Source: CBDDLD01 sp965250025
GTDB lineage: Bacteria; Bacteroidota; Bacteroidia; Flavobacteriales; Flavobacteriaceae
Length of the DNA stretch: 64,000 nt
Assembly (NCBI GenBank): GCA_965250025.1
Contig: OZ252283.1
Location: 682,001 to 746,000, forward strand
Reading direction: 5' to 3'
The stretch's first letter is position 1, and each line of letters opens with the position of its first letter. Position numbers and translations under genes: made by a program. This document shows, in pieces, positions 1-8,627 of the stretch. The notes beneath the pieces are model-generated. The model searched no databases, had not been told where the DNA came from, and saw only the letters and a list, made by a program, of their open reading frames with translations.

Positions 1-20
1 AGTGATTAGAGTAGAAGATT

Positions 21-917
21 ATGTTACATTTTAAAAGTATCTCACATTATCTGGAATATATAAATGCACCAAAGTCTGAGCATCCCTTATTAAGTGTGCT
101 TACCATTGATGATGAATTTATTAGGTTTTTACGAGATAGTTCTGAGCCAATAACCAATGACTTCTACTCAATTTCATTTAAAAAAGTAATTTCCGGAAGC
201 CTTATGTATGGGCGAACCCAGTACGATTTTTCTAATGGTGCAATGGTTTTTATGTCGCCACGTCAAATCTTACAATGGGATGAAAATACCGAAATGGAAC
301 AAAAGGGGTTTATTATCACCTTTCATGAGGATTTTATAAGAGGTACGTCATTGTCAACAACCATCAAGAACTATGGTTTCTTTTCCTATGCAACTAGCGA
401 AGCGTTACACCTTTCGCCTAAAGAAGAACAACTGATCCAATCCATTTTTGAAACTATAGAAACGGAATACCATAATAATCAGGATCAGTTTAGCAAAGAC
501 ATCATCATTTCGCAATTAGAAACTTTATTAAAGTTTTCAGATCGGTTTTATAATCGTCAATTTATAAACAGAAAGGAAGTTTCCAGTATCTTGTTAGATA
601 AGTTTAAGACAGAATTACGCGCTTTCTTTAATGACAACCAACTAAGTGGTATTCCAAACATAGAATCAATAGCCGATAAGCTTTTGGTATCGCAACGCTA
701 TTTAAGTGATACATTGAAAAAGGAAACAGGAAAAAGTGCTAAGGAACACATCAATCTTTTTATTATTGAAAAAGCAAAAGATAAGCTCATAGGAACTTCT
801 GAGAGTATTAGTCAAATTGCATATGATCTCGGATTTGAATACCCACAACATTTCAGTAAAATGTTTAAAAAGCAAACCGGAAAATCCCCTAAAGCATATA
901 GAGGGCATTTAAACTAG
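21..917 (+). CDS. AraC family transcriptional regulator
   Basis: A 298-residue cytoplasmic regulator. The last ~100 residues hold the two helix-turn-helix units of the AraC/XylS family: the first around IADKLLVSQRYLSDTLKK, the second around ISQIAYDLGFEYPQHFSKMF, followed by the usual KKxTGKSPKxYR end. The N-terminal ~190 residues would be a cupin-like effector domain (the MSPRQILQWDE stretch resembles the AraC_binding type), but I recognise no ligand signature. The ATG at 21 lies very close to the window edge so the promoter is mostly outside. The next gene on the same strand is a universal stress protein 116 bp away; co-regulation is possible but not shown. The target is unknown. Confidence 0.9.
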   Translation: MLHFKSISHYLEYINAPKSEHPLLSVLTIDDEFIRFLRDSSEPITNDFYSISFKKVISGSLMYGRTQYDFSNGAMVFMSPRQILQWDENTEMEQKGFIITFHEDFIRGTSLSTTIKNYGFFSYATSEALHLSPKEEQLIQSIFETIETEYHNNQDQFSKDIIISQLETLLKFSDRFYNRQFINRKEVSSILLDKFKTELRAFFNDNQLSGIPNIESIADKLLVSQRYLSDTLKKETGKSAKEHINLFIIEKAKDKLIGTSESISQIAYDLGFEYPQHFSKMFKKQTGKSPKAYRGHLN

Positions 918-1033
918 TTGTTAGAATTTAAGATGTAAATAGTGCATAAGTACAAGTTGACTAAGAAATGATATTTGTCATAATTCAATCCGTTATGATG
1001 TCCTAACTTTATAGAAGATCAATAGCTGTTGTT

Positions 1034-1864
1034 ATGAAACATATTCTTCTATTAACGGATTTTTCAGATTGCTCCATCAATGCAGCACATTATGCCGTGC
1101 AATTGTATGCTAAGGAAAGATGTGTGTTTTATGTTCTGAATGTTCAGGACGCTACAGCATTTACAATGGATAATCTAATAACCGGATCTTCTACAGATAC
1201 CATTTATGAACGTTTGGTAAAGTCACATAAAATACAATTAAAAACTCTGGTAGAACAATTAAAAGACCATGCTGATAATACAAATTTTGTGTTTGAAGCT
1301 ATTGTGGATCATGATGTGTTCTTAGATGCAGTGCATCAGACTTTGGCGTCCAAACAGATTGATCTTATAGTTATGGGAACTAATGGTGCGAGTAACCTCA
1401 AAGAAAAAGTGTTTGGAAGTCATACTATAACTGTAATGCGTAATGTGGAATGTGATCTTTTGGTTATTCCTGAAAATTATAATTATAAGACCATCAAAGA
1501 TGTTGTCCTGCCTATGGATGTTAACGATAACATGCAGGCATTAACGGCATTTGTTCCTAGCCTAAACATTATAAAGAACAGTAATTGGAATTTTATTAGA
1601 ATAATTCAGCCGAACGAGCAGTTTGATGACTTAGGCAAAGACATAGCGTCTGTAAATGAATTAAATAATCAAGCCCATACGTATCAAGCAATACAAGAAG
1701 TACCATTTGGTTATGCCGTGAAAACATATTTGGACATGAATACACCAGATATGATGATTGCAGTATACAAAAGTGAGCATTTTTTAGACTATTTATTTAA
1801 AGCCTCATCAACAACTAAACTGAGTAAAAAACTCACTTTACCTTTATATATTACGCATTTTTAG
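1034..1864 (+). CDS. Universal stress protein (UspA family), tandem form
   Basis: A 276-residue cytoplasmic stress protein. Residues 1-145 are a full Usp domain beginning MKHILLLTDFSDCS and carrying the ATP-binding signature G-2x-G-9x-G-S at about 115-129 (GTNG...FGSHT). Residues 150-276 have the size of a second Usp domain, starting KDVVLPMDVND, but lack the nucleotide motif, so this looks like the common Bacteroidota form with one ATP-binding and one degenerate half. Family knowledge links these proteins to stress and starvation survival; the exact role here is unknown. It stands alone between the AraC gene and a lipoprotein gene. Confidence 0.9.
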   Translation: MKHILLLTDFSDCSINAAHYAVQLYAKERCVFYVLNVQDATAFTMDNLITGSSTDTIYERLVKSHKIQLKTLVEQLKDHADNTNFVFEAIVDHDVFLDAVHQTLASKQIDLIVMGTNGASNLKEKVFGSHTITVMRNVECDLLVIPENYNYKTIKDVVLPMDVNDNMQALTAFVPSLNIIKNSNWNFIRIIQPNEQFDDLGKDIASVNELNNQAHTYQAIQEVPFGYAVKTYLDMNTPDMMIAVYKSEHFLDYLFKASSTTKLSKKLTLPLYITHF

Positions 1865-1965
1865 AGCTGTGTTATATAATAAAATACATAACTGTTAGCT
1901 ACCTAACATTTTAATTCATGGGCTCATTATAATTTTACCCCATATAAATAATTAAATAACGAGCA

Positions 1966-2718
1966 ATGATTAAAAAACTTTTTTTAGGATGTCTGGCATT
2001 AGGACTATTATTAACATCTTGTAGTGATGACGATGATGCAGCAGTAGTGGTAATTGTACCTGAAGCTGGAGTAATCTCAGGAGGGCCTTTTACCATTTGT
2101 GTAGATGGAACTCCAAGTATGGTTAGTGGCATTACCTTAGATGCCAGCAATGCAGTGGGTTCTAATCGTGGATGGGTAATTACCGATGATATGGGTAATA
2201 TCTTAGGATTGCCACCAACATTAGAAGCTGTTGAAGGTGTAGATTTTGATGGTGCAGGTGGAGGAATCTGTTACATCTATTATTTACGTTACGAAGACGG
2301 ATTACAAGGTTTAGATGTGGGTCAGAATACAGATGACTTACAAGGGTCTTATGATCTTTCTAATTTCATTATGGTAACTCGAAACCAACCGGAAGCAGGT
2401 TCCATTACTGGAGGACCTTTTACTTTTGCAGTAGATGGTATGCCAGATATGGTGAGTGGTATTACACTAAACAATCCTGATGCTTCTGGAGCTAATCGTA
2501 CATGGTTAATCACTGATGATATGGGTAATATTTTAGGTATGCCACCAACATTAGCAGACGTAGAAAATGTAAACTTTGATGCTGCCGGTTCAGGTGTATG
2601 CTTTATTTGGTATCTCCGTTACGAAGATGGTTTACAAGGATTAGGTATGGGAATGAATACCAGTAACTTTGACGGATGTTATGATTTGTCAAATTCAATA
2701 CAAGTAACTCGAAATTAA
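1966..2718 (+). CDS. Secreted lipoprotein with two tandem ~109-residue repeats
   Basis: A 250-residue predicted lipoprotein. The N-terminus MIKKLFLGCLALGLLLTSC is an SPII signal with lipobox LTSC, followed by an acidic SDDDDA linker, which in Bacteroidota is compatible with export to the cell surface (LES-like signal; inference). The mature part is two copies of one unit, about residues 32-139 and 141-250. Both contain GGPFT, VDG.P.MVSGIT, ITDDMGNILG.PPTL, the LRYEDGLQGL core and a C-terminal YDLSN..(I/M)VTRN. I do not recognise the family. The gene is monocistronic and followed by a clear terminator at 2791-2816. Function unknown. Confidence 0.8.
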   Translation: MIKKLFLGCLALGLLLTSCSDDDDAAVVVIVPEAGVISGGPFTICVDGTPSMVSGITLDASNAVGSNRGWVITDDMGNILGLPPTLEAVEGVDFDGAGGGICYIYYLRYEDGLQGLDVGQNTDDLQGSYDLSNFIMVTRNQPEAGSITGGPFTFAVDGMPDMVSGITLNNPDASGANRTWLITDDMGNILGMPPTLADVENVNFDAAGSGVCFIWYLRYEDGLQGLGMGMNTSNFDGCYDLSNSIQVTRN

Positions 2719-2790
2719 AACAATAAAATCGCTTTGAAAAAGAAAATCTACCGTAAACCAATGGATTGATTTACTGTTTTGAGTTTGTAA

Positions 2791-2816
2791 AGGCCACTTT
2801 TATAGTGGTCTTTTTT
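2791..2816 (+). terminator. Rho-independent terminator after the repeat lipoprotein
   Basis: AGGCCACT (2791-2798) pairs with AGTGGTCT (2804-2811), one G-T wobble, 5-nt loop, followed by a run of T to 2816. The T run overlaps the stop codon of the small minus-strand ORF at 2815-2967. Confidence 0.85.
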
Positions 2817-2967
2817 AGTCTAAGGCATTCTTGGTAATGTATGCTCGCCATCCAATAATAAGTAATTGTAACTTATTGGCTTTAGATAAATCGAGTTGTT
2901 GTTTGGTGTAAGAAGGTAGAATAGCTTTATTAACTTTTGCCAAAATTTTGAACACGCGCTTCTTCAT
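2815..2967 (-). CDS. Small basic protein, 50 aa, conserved-looking
   Basis: An ORF of 50 codons on the minus strand, ATG at 2967, stop at 2815-2817. It starts MKKRVFKILAKVNKAILPSY, continues with KQQLDLSKANKLQLLIIGWR and ends AYITKNALD. It is basic, with a short hydrophobic stretch (LQLLIIGW) and no signal peptide. I recall similar ~50-residue proteins ending in Y(V/I)TKNALD in many Flavobacteriaceae, often labelled SsrA-binding protein in databases, but this resemblance is from memory and the label looks doubtful because the protein is far too short to be SmpB. It is convergent with the lipoprotein gene and shares its terminator region. Function unknown. Confidence 0.65.
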   Translation of the reverse strand: MKKRVFKILAKVNKAILPSYTKQQLDLSKANKLQLLIIGWRAYITKNALD

Positions 2968-3538
2968 CTTTGATTCTCATGGATTATCTAGTAAAAATAG
3001 TAAAACTTATTCTAGAACTAAGTTTTACTTTTTGTTCGATAATTTTATTTAATTGAGAAAATAACATCAATTAAAAGCTTAGCAAGTGTGAACATAATTT
3101 CTTGGTTTTAATGGTTAATAATTATCTATCGTTTTTCGATTGAGTTTTCAATATATATTTTGCAGAATCTATGTTCCAAATTTTTTGATCAAAATCGATG
3201 AATTTGAATTTAAATATATAAGTAAAAAAATGATAATGGTTATAAATAAATGTGACTTGTCTTAATTAAAGTTTTAATTTGTAATAATAATTGTTATTTT
3301 TTGTTTTTAATTATAATATTTCAAGGGGGTTTTTGAGTGTGTTTTTTTAAACCAAGGGCGATTTTTTTCAAAAAAATCATGTTTTTTGAGTTTTGATCTT
3401 TTTTGATAGCGATAAACGAGGACGGCTAGCCTCGTTTTGAAACCTCTTTTTTAGGTTATTTTTTTGTTATTAAAATACCGTAAAGTCGTGATGAGTAGTT
3501 TAGAAGCAGATTAAGGTTATCTTTGTGAAAAATTAATA
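2968..3538. other. 571-bp AT-rich intergenic region with nested hairpins
   Basis: No ORF of convincing coding character. The segment 3340-3460 is unusual: a C-A6/T6-G inverted element around 3369-3388, a perfect 8-bp stem AAACGAGG (3414-3421) / CCTCGTTT (3430-3437) whose loop contains the palindrome GGCTAGCC (3424-3431), and a second small hairpin AACCT / AGGTT at about 3440-3456. The leftmost part (2968-3300) is featureless A/T-rich DNA. The hairpins lie ~80-200 nt upstream of the endonuclease gene, so they may be a leader, a terminator pair or a small RNA; the sequence does not decide. Confidence 0.5.
3518..3525 (+). promoter_or_regulatory. -7 promoter box (TATCTTTG) for the endonuclease I gene
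   Basis: TATCTTTG matches the Bacteroidota consensus TAnnTTTG and ends 13 nt before the ATG at 3539, giving a very short predicted leader. No convincing -33 box is seen. Confidence 0.55.
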
Positions 3539-5500
3539 ATGAAACGTTTTTTTACTTTTTTACTTATTGCACTGCAAAGTGTTGTATGGTCTCAGGATTT
3601 AGTTATTAATGAATTGGATTGTGATAACCCGGGTGTAGATGATATGGAGTTTGTAGAGCTCAAATCACAGAATCCAAACTTCTCTACAGATGGTTTTGTA
3701 TTGGTGTTTTTTAATGGATCTACTTCAGGAGGCGATTCCAGTTATCTCACTATTGATTTGTCTGGTTATACTACAGATAGTAATGGACTATTAGTTATAG
3801 GAAGTGCTAATGTAACCCCATTTCCTCAAGTGTTGATTGCAGAGAATGCCATTCAAAACGGTGCAGATGCTGTAGCCATATATCAGGATACTCCTGCTGC
3901 TTTTCCGGAAGGTACTGTGGCAACAATTACCAATCTGGTCGATGTACTATTATACGATACATCAGATGCAGATGACCTTACGCTGATCGATATTTTTGAT
4001 GATGATCCTAATTTTGCGATGATCCAACAGATTAATGAAGGCTCAAGCGGAAATACTAACTCCATTCAAAGAAATAGTGACGGAACTTATACTTCTGCAA
4101 CGCCAACACCTCGTCAGGAGAATGATGGCTCTGGTATTATATTCAATACCGTTGAAATTACAGTAGATCAGGATCAGTACAATGAAGGTGAGAACTTTGA
4201 TATTACATTTACTTCAAGTGCAAACGTTACTTCCGATCTCAATTTTACGATCTCATTGAATAATGCCGGATTTAATACGTCGGATTATTCGGGAAATATC
4301 AATTTGACCATTCCGAATGGTCAAAATTCAGTAAGTACGACAATTAGCTTAACTGATGATACCGAAGATGAAGGTGATGAGGTTTTGCAAATACGATTTT
4401 TAGATTTAGTTGAGCCCATTATACCGTTTAACAATAATATAGAGATTAGAGTTGTAGATAATGATTTTACTGTAGCACCATGGGGAACACCAATAAATCC
4501 GACTTTTGGACTGGTTTCAAGTACTCAACCTGTAGGGTATTATGATGGTTTGGATGGATTGGCTGATGATGCCTTAAAACAAGCGCTACAAGATATTATA
4601 GCCGATCCTAATACCGTTAGAGCACATAGTTATGCAGATGTCATTGCTATTTTGAATGAAGCAGATCAAAATCCGGCAAATAGCAATCAGGTTTGGTTGT
4701 TGTATAGTGAAGAGGGGAGAGCAAAATTGGATTTTCAAACAGGATCGGGTAATGCCGGTAAATGGAATAGAGAGCATACCTTTCCCAGATCTAGAGGAGG
4801 GTTTAATGATATCGATGCGGACGATTTTGCCGATGGCATTAATTTGTTTTGGACCACCAAAGCCGATTCTACACGTCATGCCAATTCGGATGCTCATGCG
4901 CTCAGAGCTGCAGATGCATCAGAGAATAGCTCAAGAGGAAATCAGCATTATGGACAATATACGGGACCATCAGGAACGCAAGGAAGCTTTAGAGGCGATG
5001 TGGCACGAAGTGTATTGTTCTTAGCTGTAAGGTACAATGGTTTAGATATCGTAGATGGTTTTCCTAATGTTACGGGGCAATTAGGTGACCTGGCAACATT
5101 ATTGGACTGGCACAGAAACGATCCTCCGGATGATTATGAAATGAACAGAAATAATGTCGTATACACTTGGCAACGTAATAGAAACCCGTTTATTGATCAA
5201 CCGGATTTGGTGGAATACATATGGGGAAATAATGTTGGAGACCCCTGGTCGCAACCATTAAGTGTCGTTGAAAATGAGTTAAAGGATTTTAGAATGTTCC
5301 CAAATCCTACCGAAGGTAGGATATATATATCAGGATATGGCAATGCTTCTAAATTGAATGTGTTTTCTATTGAAGGAAAACGATTGGCAGAATTTGATCT
5401 TACAACGGATTATGTGGATATAGATTTGCCATCGGGAGTATATCTGATTAAGGTCATTTCAGGGCAAAGTGAACGCGTTGATAAATTGATCATTAAATAA
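3539..5500 (+). CDS. Secreted endonuclease I family nuclease with T9SS sorting domain
   Basis: A 653-residue multidomain extracellular nuclease. Order: signal peptide MKRFFTFLLIALQSVVWSQ; a lamin-tail-like domain (~20-190, begins LVINELDCDNPG, with the typical DxxFVEL); a Calx-beta-like domain (~200-310, ITVDQDQYNEGENF ... TEDEGDE); an endonuclease I catalytic domain (~330-560) with the WNREHTFPRS motif near residue 409-418 and the downstream SDAHALR / GNQHYG segment; and a C-terminal type A sorting domain (~584-653) with FRMFPNP start and GVYLIKV end. Known members of the family cut DNA non-specifically outside the cell, probably for nutrient scavenging. The T9SS domain means export through the type IX system and cell-surface or extracellular location. 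It is monocistronic. Confidence 0.9.
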   Translation: MKRFFTFLLIALQSVVWSQDLVINELDCDNPGVDDMEFVELKSQNPNFSTDGFVLVFFNGSTSGGDSSYLTIDLSGYTTDSNGLLVIGSANVTPFPQVLIAENAIQNGADAVAIYQDTPAAFPEGTVATITNLVDVLLYDTSDADDLTLIDIFDDDPNFAMIQQINEGSSGNTNSIQRNSDGTYTSATPTPRQENDGSGIIFNTVEITVDQDQYNEGENFDITFTSSANVTSDLNFTISLNNAGFNTSDYSGNINLTIPNGQNSVSTTISLTDDTEDEGDEVLQIRFLDLVEPIIPFNNNIEIRVVDNDFTVAPWGTPINPTFGLVSSTQPVGYYDGLDGLADDALKQALQDIIADPNTVRAHSYADVIAILNEADQNPANSNQVWLLYSEEGRAKLDFQTGSGNAGKWNREHTFPRSRGGFNDIDADDFADGINLFWTTKADSTRHANSDAHALRAADASENSSRGNQHYGQYTGPSGTQGSFRGDVARSVLFLAVRYNGLDIVDGFPNVTGQLGDLATLLDWHRNDPPDDYEMNRNNVVYTWQRNRNPFIDQPDLVEYIWGNNVGDPWSQPLSVVENELKDFRMFPNPTEGRIYISGYGNASKLNVFSIEGKRLAEFDLTTDYVDIDLPSGVYLIKVISGQSERVDKLIIK

Positions 5501-5501
5501 A

Positions 5502-5524
5502 AAACCCAAGCTATGCTTGGGTTT
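5502..5524. terminator. Bidirectional terminator between endonuclease I and the plug-like gene
   Basis: A perfect 10-bp stem AAACCCAAGC / GCTTGGGTTT with a 3-nt loop, flanked by A and T runs, sits between two convergent genes and can serve both. Confidence 0.9.
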
Positions 5525-5546
5525 CAGAACACTCAAAATGAAGAAA

Positions 5547-6530
5547 CTACTGTTTCTTAGTTTTAATCAGAATAACACCGCCTTCGGCGTCTTTACCATA
5601 GGTTTCAATAGCTTTATCACCTTTTAAAACGTCGATTTCTTCAATGATATCTGTATCGAGTTTTTCAAAGTCATCTTTAGATGCTTTCTCGCCATCAATC
5701 ATTATCAAAGGGTCTTTACCGTTGTCATTAGAAAGGAGAATGTATTTGCTTTTGTTTTTACCACCAATGGTTTTTATCTTAATGCTTGAATCGCTGTTGC
5801 TAGTCCAAACGGAAGCGTTATTTTTAATAATGATAATGTCATCCTCAACCTCTACGTCAGTGTCGATATCGATATCATCTATAATAACTTCGATAGTATT
5901 GCCATCTTTGAGAATTATACTTTCATCATCGATCTCATCAAAGGTAACAGTACCAACAGCATGCTTTTTAAGGACTTTTGCAATATTGCCTTTACCAGAT
6001 TTCTTTATGATAATCTCTTCGACATCATCATCCGAATCAACGGTGGTGTATACGTAGACATTACTATTGCCTTTTGAAGATACTTTGTATCTGGCCTTCC
6101 TTGAGTCATTATGTTTATATTTACCTACCACTGTGACGTCTGTACCGCTATTAATTGAGATGTTATTTTTGTCATAAGTGATGACTATGGGCTCTATTGG
6201 TGCATCGCCACTTGTTGAAGATTTTACCTTTGAATTTTTGGAAGAAGCAATAATGCTAATGTCTGTGATTTCACCATCATCGTTTCGTTTAATGCCTTTA
6301 AATTTAATGGTAATCCCTTTTTTTGAAAGCTTAGTTTTTAAAGCTTCAAAGTCTTCATCAGTAAAATCTTTAGTTATGGTTACTGAGTGTTTGATATCAT
6401 CCTTAATGTAATCTTCCATATTGTAAGATTCATTTTTAGAAATTTCAGCACTCATCAATAAAATACCGATGATGGGAATAGTGAAAATTAACTTCAGGAT
6501 GCTTTTGTTTTTCATTTTGTTCTTTGTCAT
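5547..6530 (-). CDS. Membrane-anchored TonB-plug-like protein; headless paralogue of the adjacent M56 sensor
   Basis: A 327-residue protein with one N-terminal hydrophobic anchor (ILKLIFTIPIIGILLMSAEI, ~11-30) and a periplasmic remainder rich in D, I and K. Residues ~56-95 (FTDEDFEALKTKLSKKGI ... IKRNDDGEITDISI) match a unit that occurs twice in the neighbouring M56 protein. Residues ~273-327 resemble a TonB plug fragment (PLIMIDG, then EEIDVLKGDKAIETYG and GGVILIKT). The anchor also resembles the M56 protein's fourth membrane helix, so the gene reads as a copy of that protein from its last helix onward, without the protease. It is third in the operon BlaI-M56-this gene, 43 bp after the M56 gene. 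The ATG at 6530 is used; a second ATG lies 5 codons in. Role unknown; possibly a partner or competitor of the sensor domain. Confidence 0.75.
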   Translation of the reverse strand: MTKNKMKNKSILKLIFTIPIIGILLMSAEISKNESYNMEDYIKDDIKHSVTITKDFTDEDFEALKTKLSKKGITIKFKGIKRNDDGEITDISIIASSKNSKVKSSTSGDAPIEPIVITYDKNNISINSGTDVTVVGKYKHNDSRKARYKVSSKGNSNVYVYTTVDSDDDVEEIIIKKSGKGNIAKVLKKHAVGTVTFDEIDDESIILKDGNTIEVIIDDIDIDTDVEVEDDIIIIKNNASVWTSNSDSSIKIKTIGGKNKSKYILLSNDNGKDPLIMIDGEKASKDDFEKLDTDIIEEIDVLKGDKAIETYGKDAEGGVILIKTKKQ

Positions 6531-6566
6531 GATTGTTCGTTTTATGATTGTTCGTTTTATGATTGT
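6529..6566. repeat. 15-bp tandem repeat (2.5 copies) in the M56/plug-gene spacer
   Basis: ATGATTGTTCGTTTT occurs at 6529-6543 and 6544-6558, with a partial third copy ATGATTGT at 6559-6566. The array covers the ribosome-entry region just upstream of the plug-like gene start on the minus strand, each unit supplying a CAT/ATG. Confidence 0.9.
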
Positions 6567-6573
6567 CTAATTG

Positions 6574-8625
6574 TTAATTTATAAATACAAAGCCGTCAGA
6601 CTTTATATAGTTTATATCTTTAATACCATTATCGTTCATAAATGTTGAAGAGCTTTGGTTGCCTTTTTTGTCTTTTACAGAGACCTTGATCTTTATGATT
6701 TCATTGCGCTTATTACGTTTAACTTTAGATATTTTAGCGTTCAACCCTAAGGTTTTTAAAGTTATTATCTGCTGATCGAGTTCTATATCGGATGTGTGTT
6801 TTGTAATAAGAGCCAGAGTCTTTACGTTATTAGTTTCTTTAGGTTTGTGGTCCGCTAACTGAAGGTCGTTAGTATCACTTATAACTCTGCCTACGTAGTT
6901 AGCGGTATGTATTTTGGCTTTAGTTGATAAGGAGCGGTCATTGGTATTGATGATGATAACACCATTCTTTGCTCTTTGGCCATAGTTAATGACGGCTTCT
7001 TCGCCCTTAATAACGTTCATGTTTTCTACGTTATCATAATCAATATTATAGGTTGGTACATTACCTATGTCTTTACCATTTAAGATGATCAACGGACTGC
7101 TGCTGCGTTTAACTTTGAACGTATTATTACCAGAAATGTATTCGTCTATAACAACGTCAATAGATTCACTTTCAGTAATTAATAGATCATCTGAAATCTG
7201 TTCAACGCTTATGTTGTCAGCAACGACATATATGTTTTGAAGAACGTTACCAGGGGTTGTGGTTATGGTATCCACCAGTTTATTGTTAGTATTCAAAGTG
7301 GCATATTTATATGATCTTGGGATATGATTTTCTGGAACGCTGCTATCATGCCCATGCACTTCAACTTCACCAACCACTTCTTCGTCTGTTGGTGCCTCTA
7401 TATTTTCAGTAATGTCAACTTCAGACGTTGTTTGAGTATAGTTATCAGTATCATAATTAAGATGTGGTTCTTCGGATATTGAGCTTATACTATAAGAACC
7501 ATTTTCATTCATCTTAAAATAAAAAGGTTTAATACCGTTATCACGTTGAGCGTTATAGTTAGTGTTGCCATTAATGGATTTAAAATCGATGTCAATTGAT
7601 GAGATTAACCCGATAGCATTACGATTAATGGTTTTGATATGCATGGTGATGTCTTGAGCTTTAAGTTGATCTTTAATGGCGTTTAGCTCATCAGTATTAA
7701 AATCATTTGAAATCACGACTTCGATCGGAGGTCGTTTAAGAGTTCCTACATACAAAGGCTTTTCTACATAAATGGTTTTGGTGTTAAAGCTCATGATGAA
7801 ACAACCAAGAATGGGCAATACAAAGAGAAGTTTTAATTGATTCCATTTTCTTGATTGATGCTTGTTAAGCATAACGATTCGTTTTTTGAGTAATGAATTG
7901 TAAAAGTTATTTGCCAATACCATATTGTAATTAGGAATGCTATTCTTTAACAATAAGGTTTGATAGCTTTTTAAACATTGAGATTTTAGTTTTGTGGACT
8001 TATCCGCAATGAACTCCAAATTTTGTTTTAGAGCTTTATTGTAAAACCATATAAAAGGATTGAACCAAAAAATGATGGTTGCTATTTGTAAAAATATAAC
8101 ATCAATACTGTGGTACTCAGAGGCATGTGCTTTTTCATGGATTAATACCTGCTCAATCTCATCATTATTAAATTGATCAGCATTAATAACGATCCATTTA
8201 AAAAAGGAAAACGGAGCGATGTTCTCTTTGACTTTGATGAGTTTGAAACCTGTTAGATTCTCAGTTTTTCCCTTAGAAATAATTCTGGCGACACTTAACA
8301 GTTGTATACAACATCTAATGCTAAATATGATTACTCCAATGATGTATATGCTTTTAAGTAATGCAATCCAGTCTACATAGGATTCGTTTGATGTTGTGTT
8401 AGCGTTAATGCCATTAACAGTTGGATTAACCGCTTCTACAGCAATCATTACGGGTTCGTATTCTACGACTACAGGTATTACAATAAAAGGTAGAAATAAA
8501 GCAACAATAACACCGGTTATTAAGAACAGGCGGTTGGTTTGAAAAAATGTCTCACGCTGCAAAAACAAATGATAACACAGGTAAAATATTGCAATAACAG
8601 CCGATGCTTTTAATAAATATTCCAT
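6574..8625 (-). CDS. M56 family (BlaR1/MecR1-like) membrane metalloprotease sensor with TonB-plug-like periplasmic domain
   Basis: A 683-residue sensor protease. Membrane helices near 2-21, 34-55, 86-108 and 265-281; between helices 3 and 4 a cytoplasmic zinc protease with HEKAH at 163-167 and the third-ligand region EFIAD at 204-208, as in peptidase family M56. The C-terminal ~400 residues are periplasmic: a unit at ~309-350 (DFNTDELNAIKDQLKAQDI, INRN), a TonB-plug-like piece at ~510-562 (PLIILNGKDIG ... MNVIKGEEAVINYG ... NGVIIIN) and a second copy of the first unit at ~615-665. There is no penicillin-binding sensor domain, so a beta-lactam signal is unlikely. By analogy with BlaR1, signal binding should activate cleavage of the BlaI-type repressor encoded 2 bp upstream. 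The signal is unknown. Confidence 0.85.
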   Translation of the reverse strand: MEYLLKASAVIAIFYLCYHLFLQRETFFQTNRLFLITGVIVALFLPFIVIPVVVEYEPVMIAVEAVNPTVNGINANTTSNESYVDWIALLKSIYIIGVIIFSIRCCIQLLSVARIISKGKTENLTGFKLIKVKENIAPFSFFKWIVINADQFNNDEIEQVLIHEKAHASEYHSIDVIFLQIATIIFWFNPFIWFYNKALKQNLEFIADKSTKLKSQCLKSYQTLLLKNSIPNYNMVLANNFYNSLLKKRIVMLNKHQSRKWNQLKLLFVLPILGCFIMSFNTKTIYVEKPLYVGTLKRPPIEVVISNDFNTDELNAIKDQLKAQDITMHIKTINRNAIGLISSIDIDFKSINGNTNYNAQRDNGIKPFYFKMNENGSYSISSISEEPHLNYDTDNYTQTTSEVDITENIEAPTDEEVVGEVEVHGHDSSVPENHIPRSYKYATLNTNNKLVDTITTTPGNVLQNIYVVADNISVEQISDDLLITESESIDVVIDEYISGNNTFKVKRSSSPLIILNGKDIGNVPTYNIDYDNVENMNVIKGEEAVINYGQRAKNGVIIINTNDRSLSTKAKIHTANYVGRVISDTNDLQLADHKPKETNNVKTLALITKHTSDIELDQQIITLKTLGLNAKISKVKRNKRNEIIKIKVSVKDKKGNQSSSTFMNDNGIKDINYIKSDGFVFIN

Positions 8626-8627
8626 GA

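Noticed and set aside
4586..5024. Antisense or alternate-frame ORFs inside the endonuclease gene
   Set aside because: Out-of-frame shadows of a clear multidomain gene.
5644..6057. Plus-strand ORFs rich in Ser/Ile in the plug-like gene
   Set aside because: Low-complexity reverse complement of Asp/Ile-rich codons; no promoter or start context.
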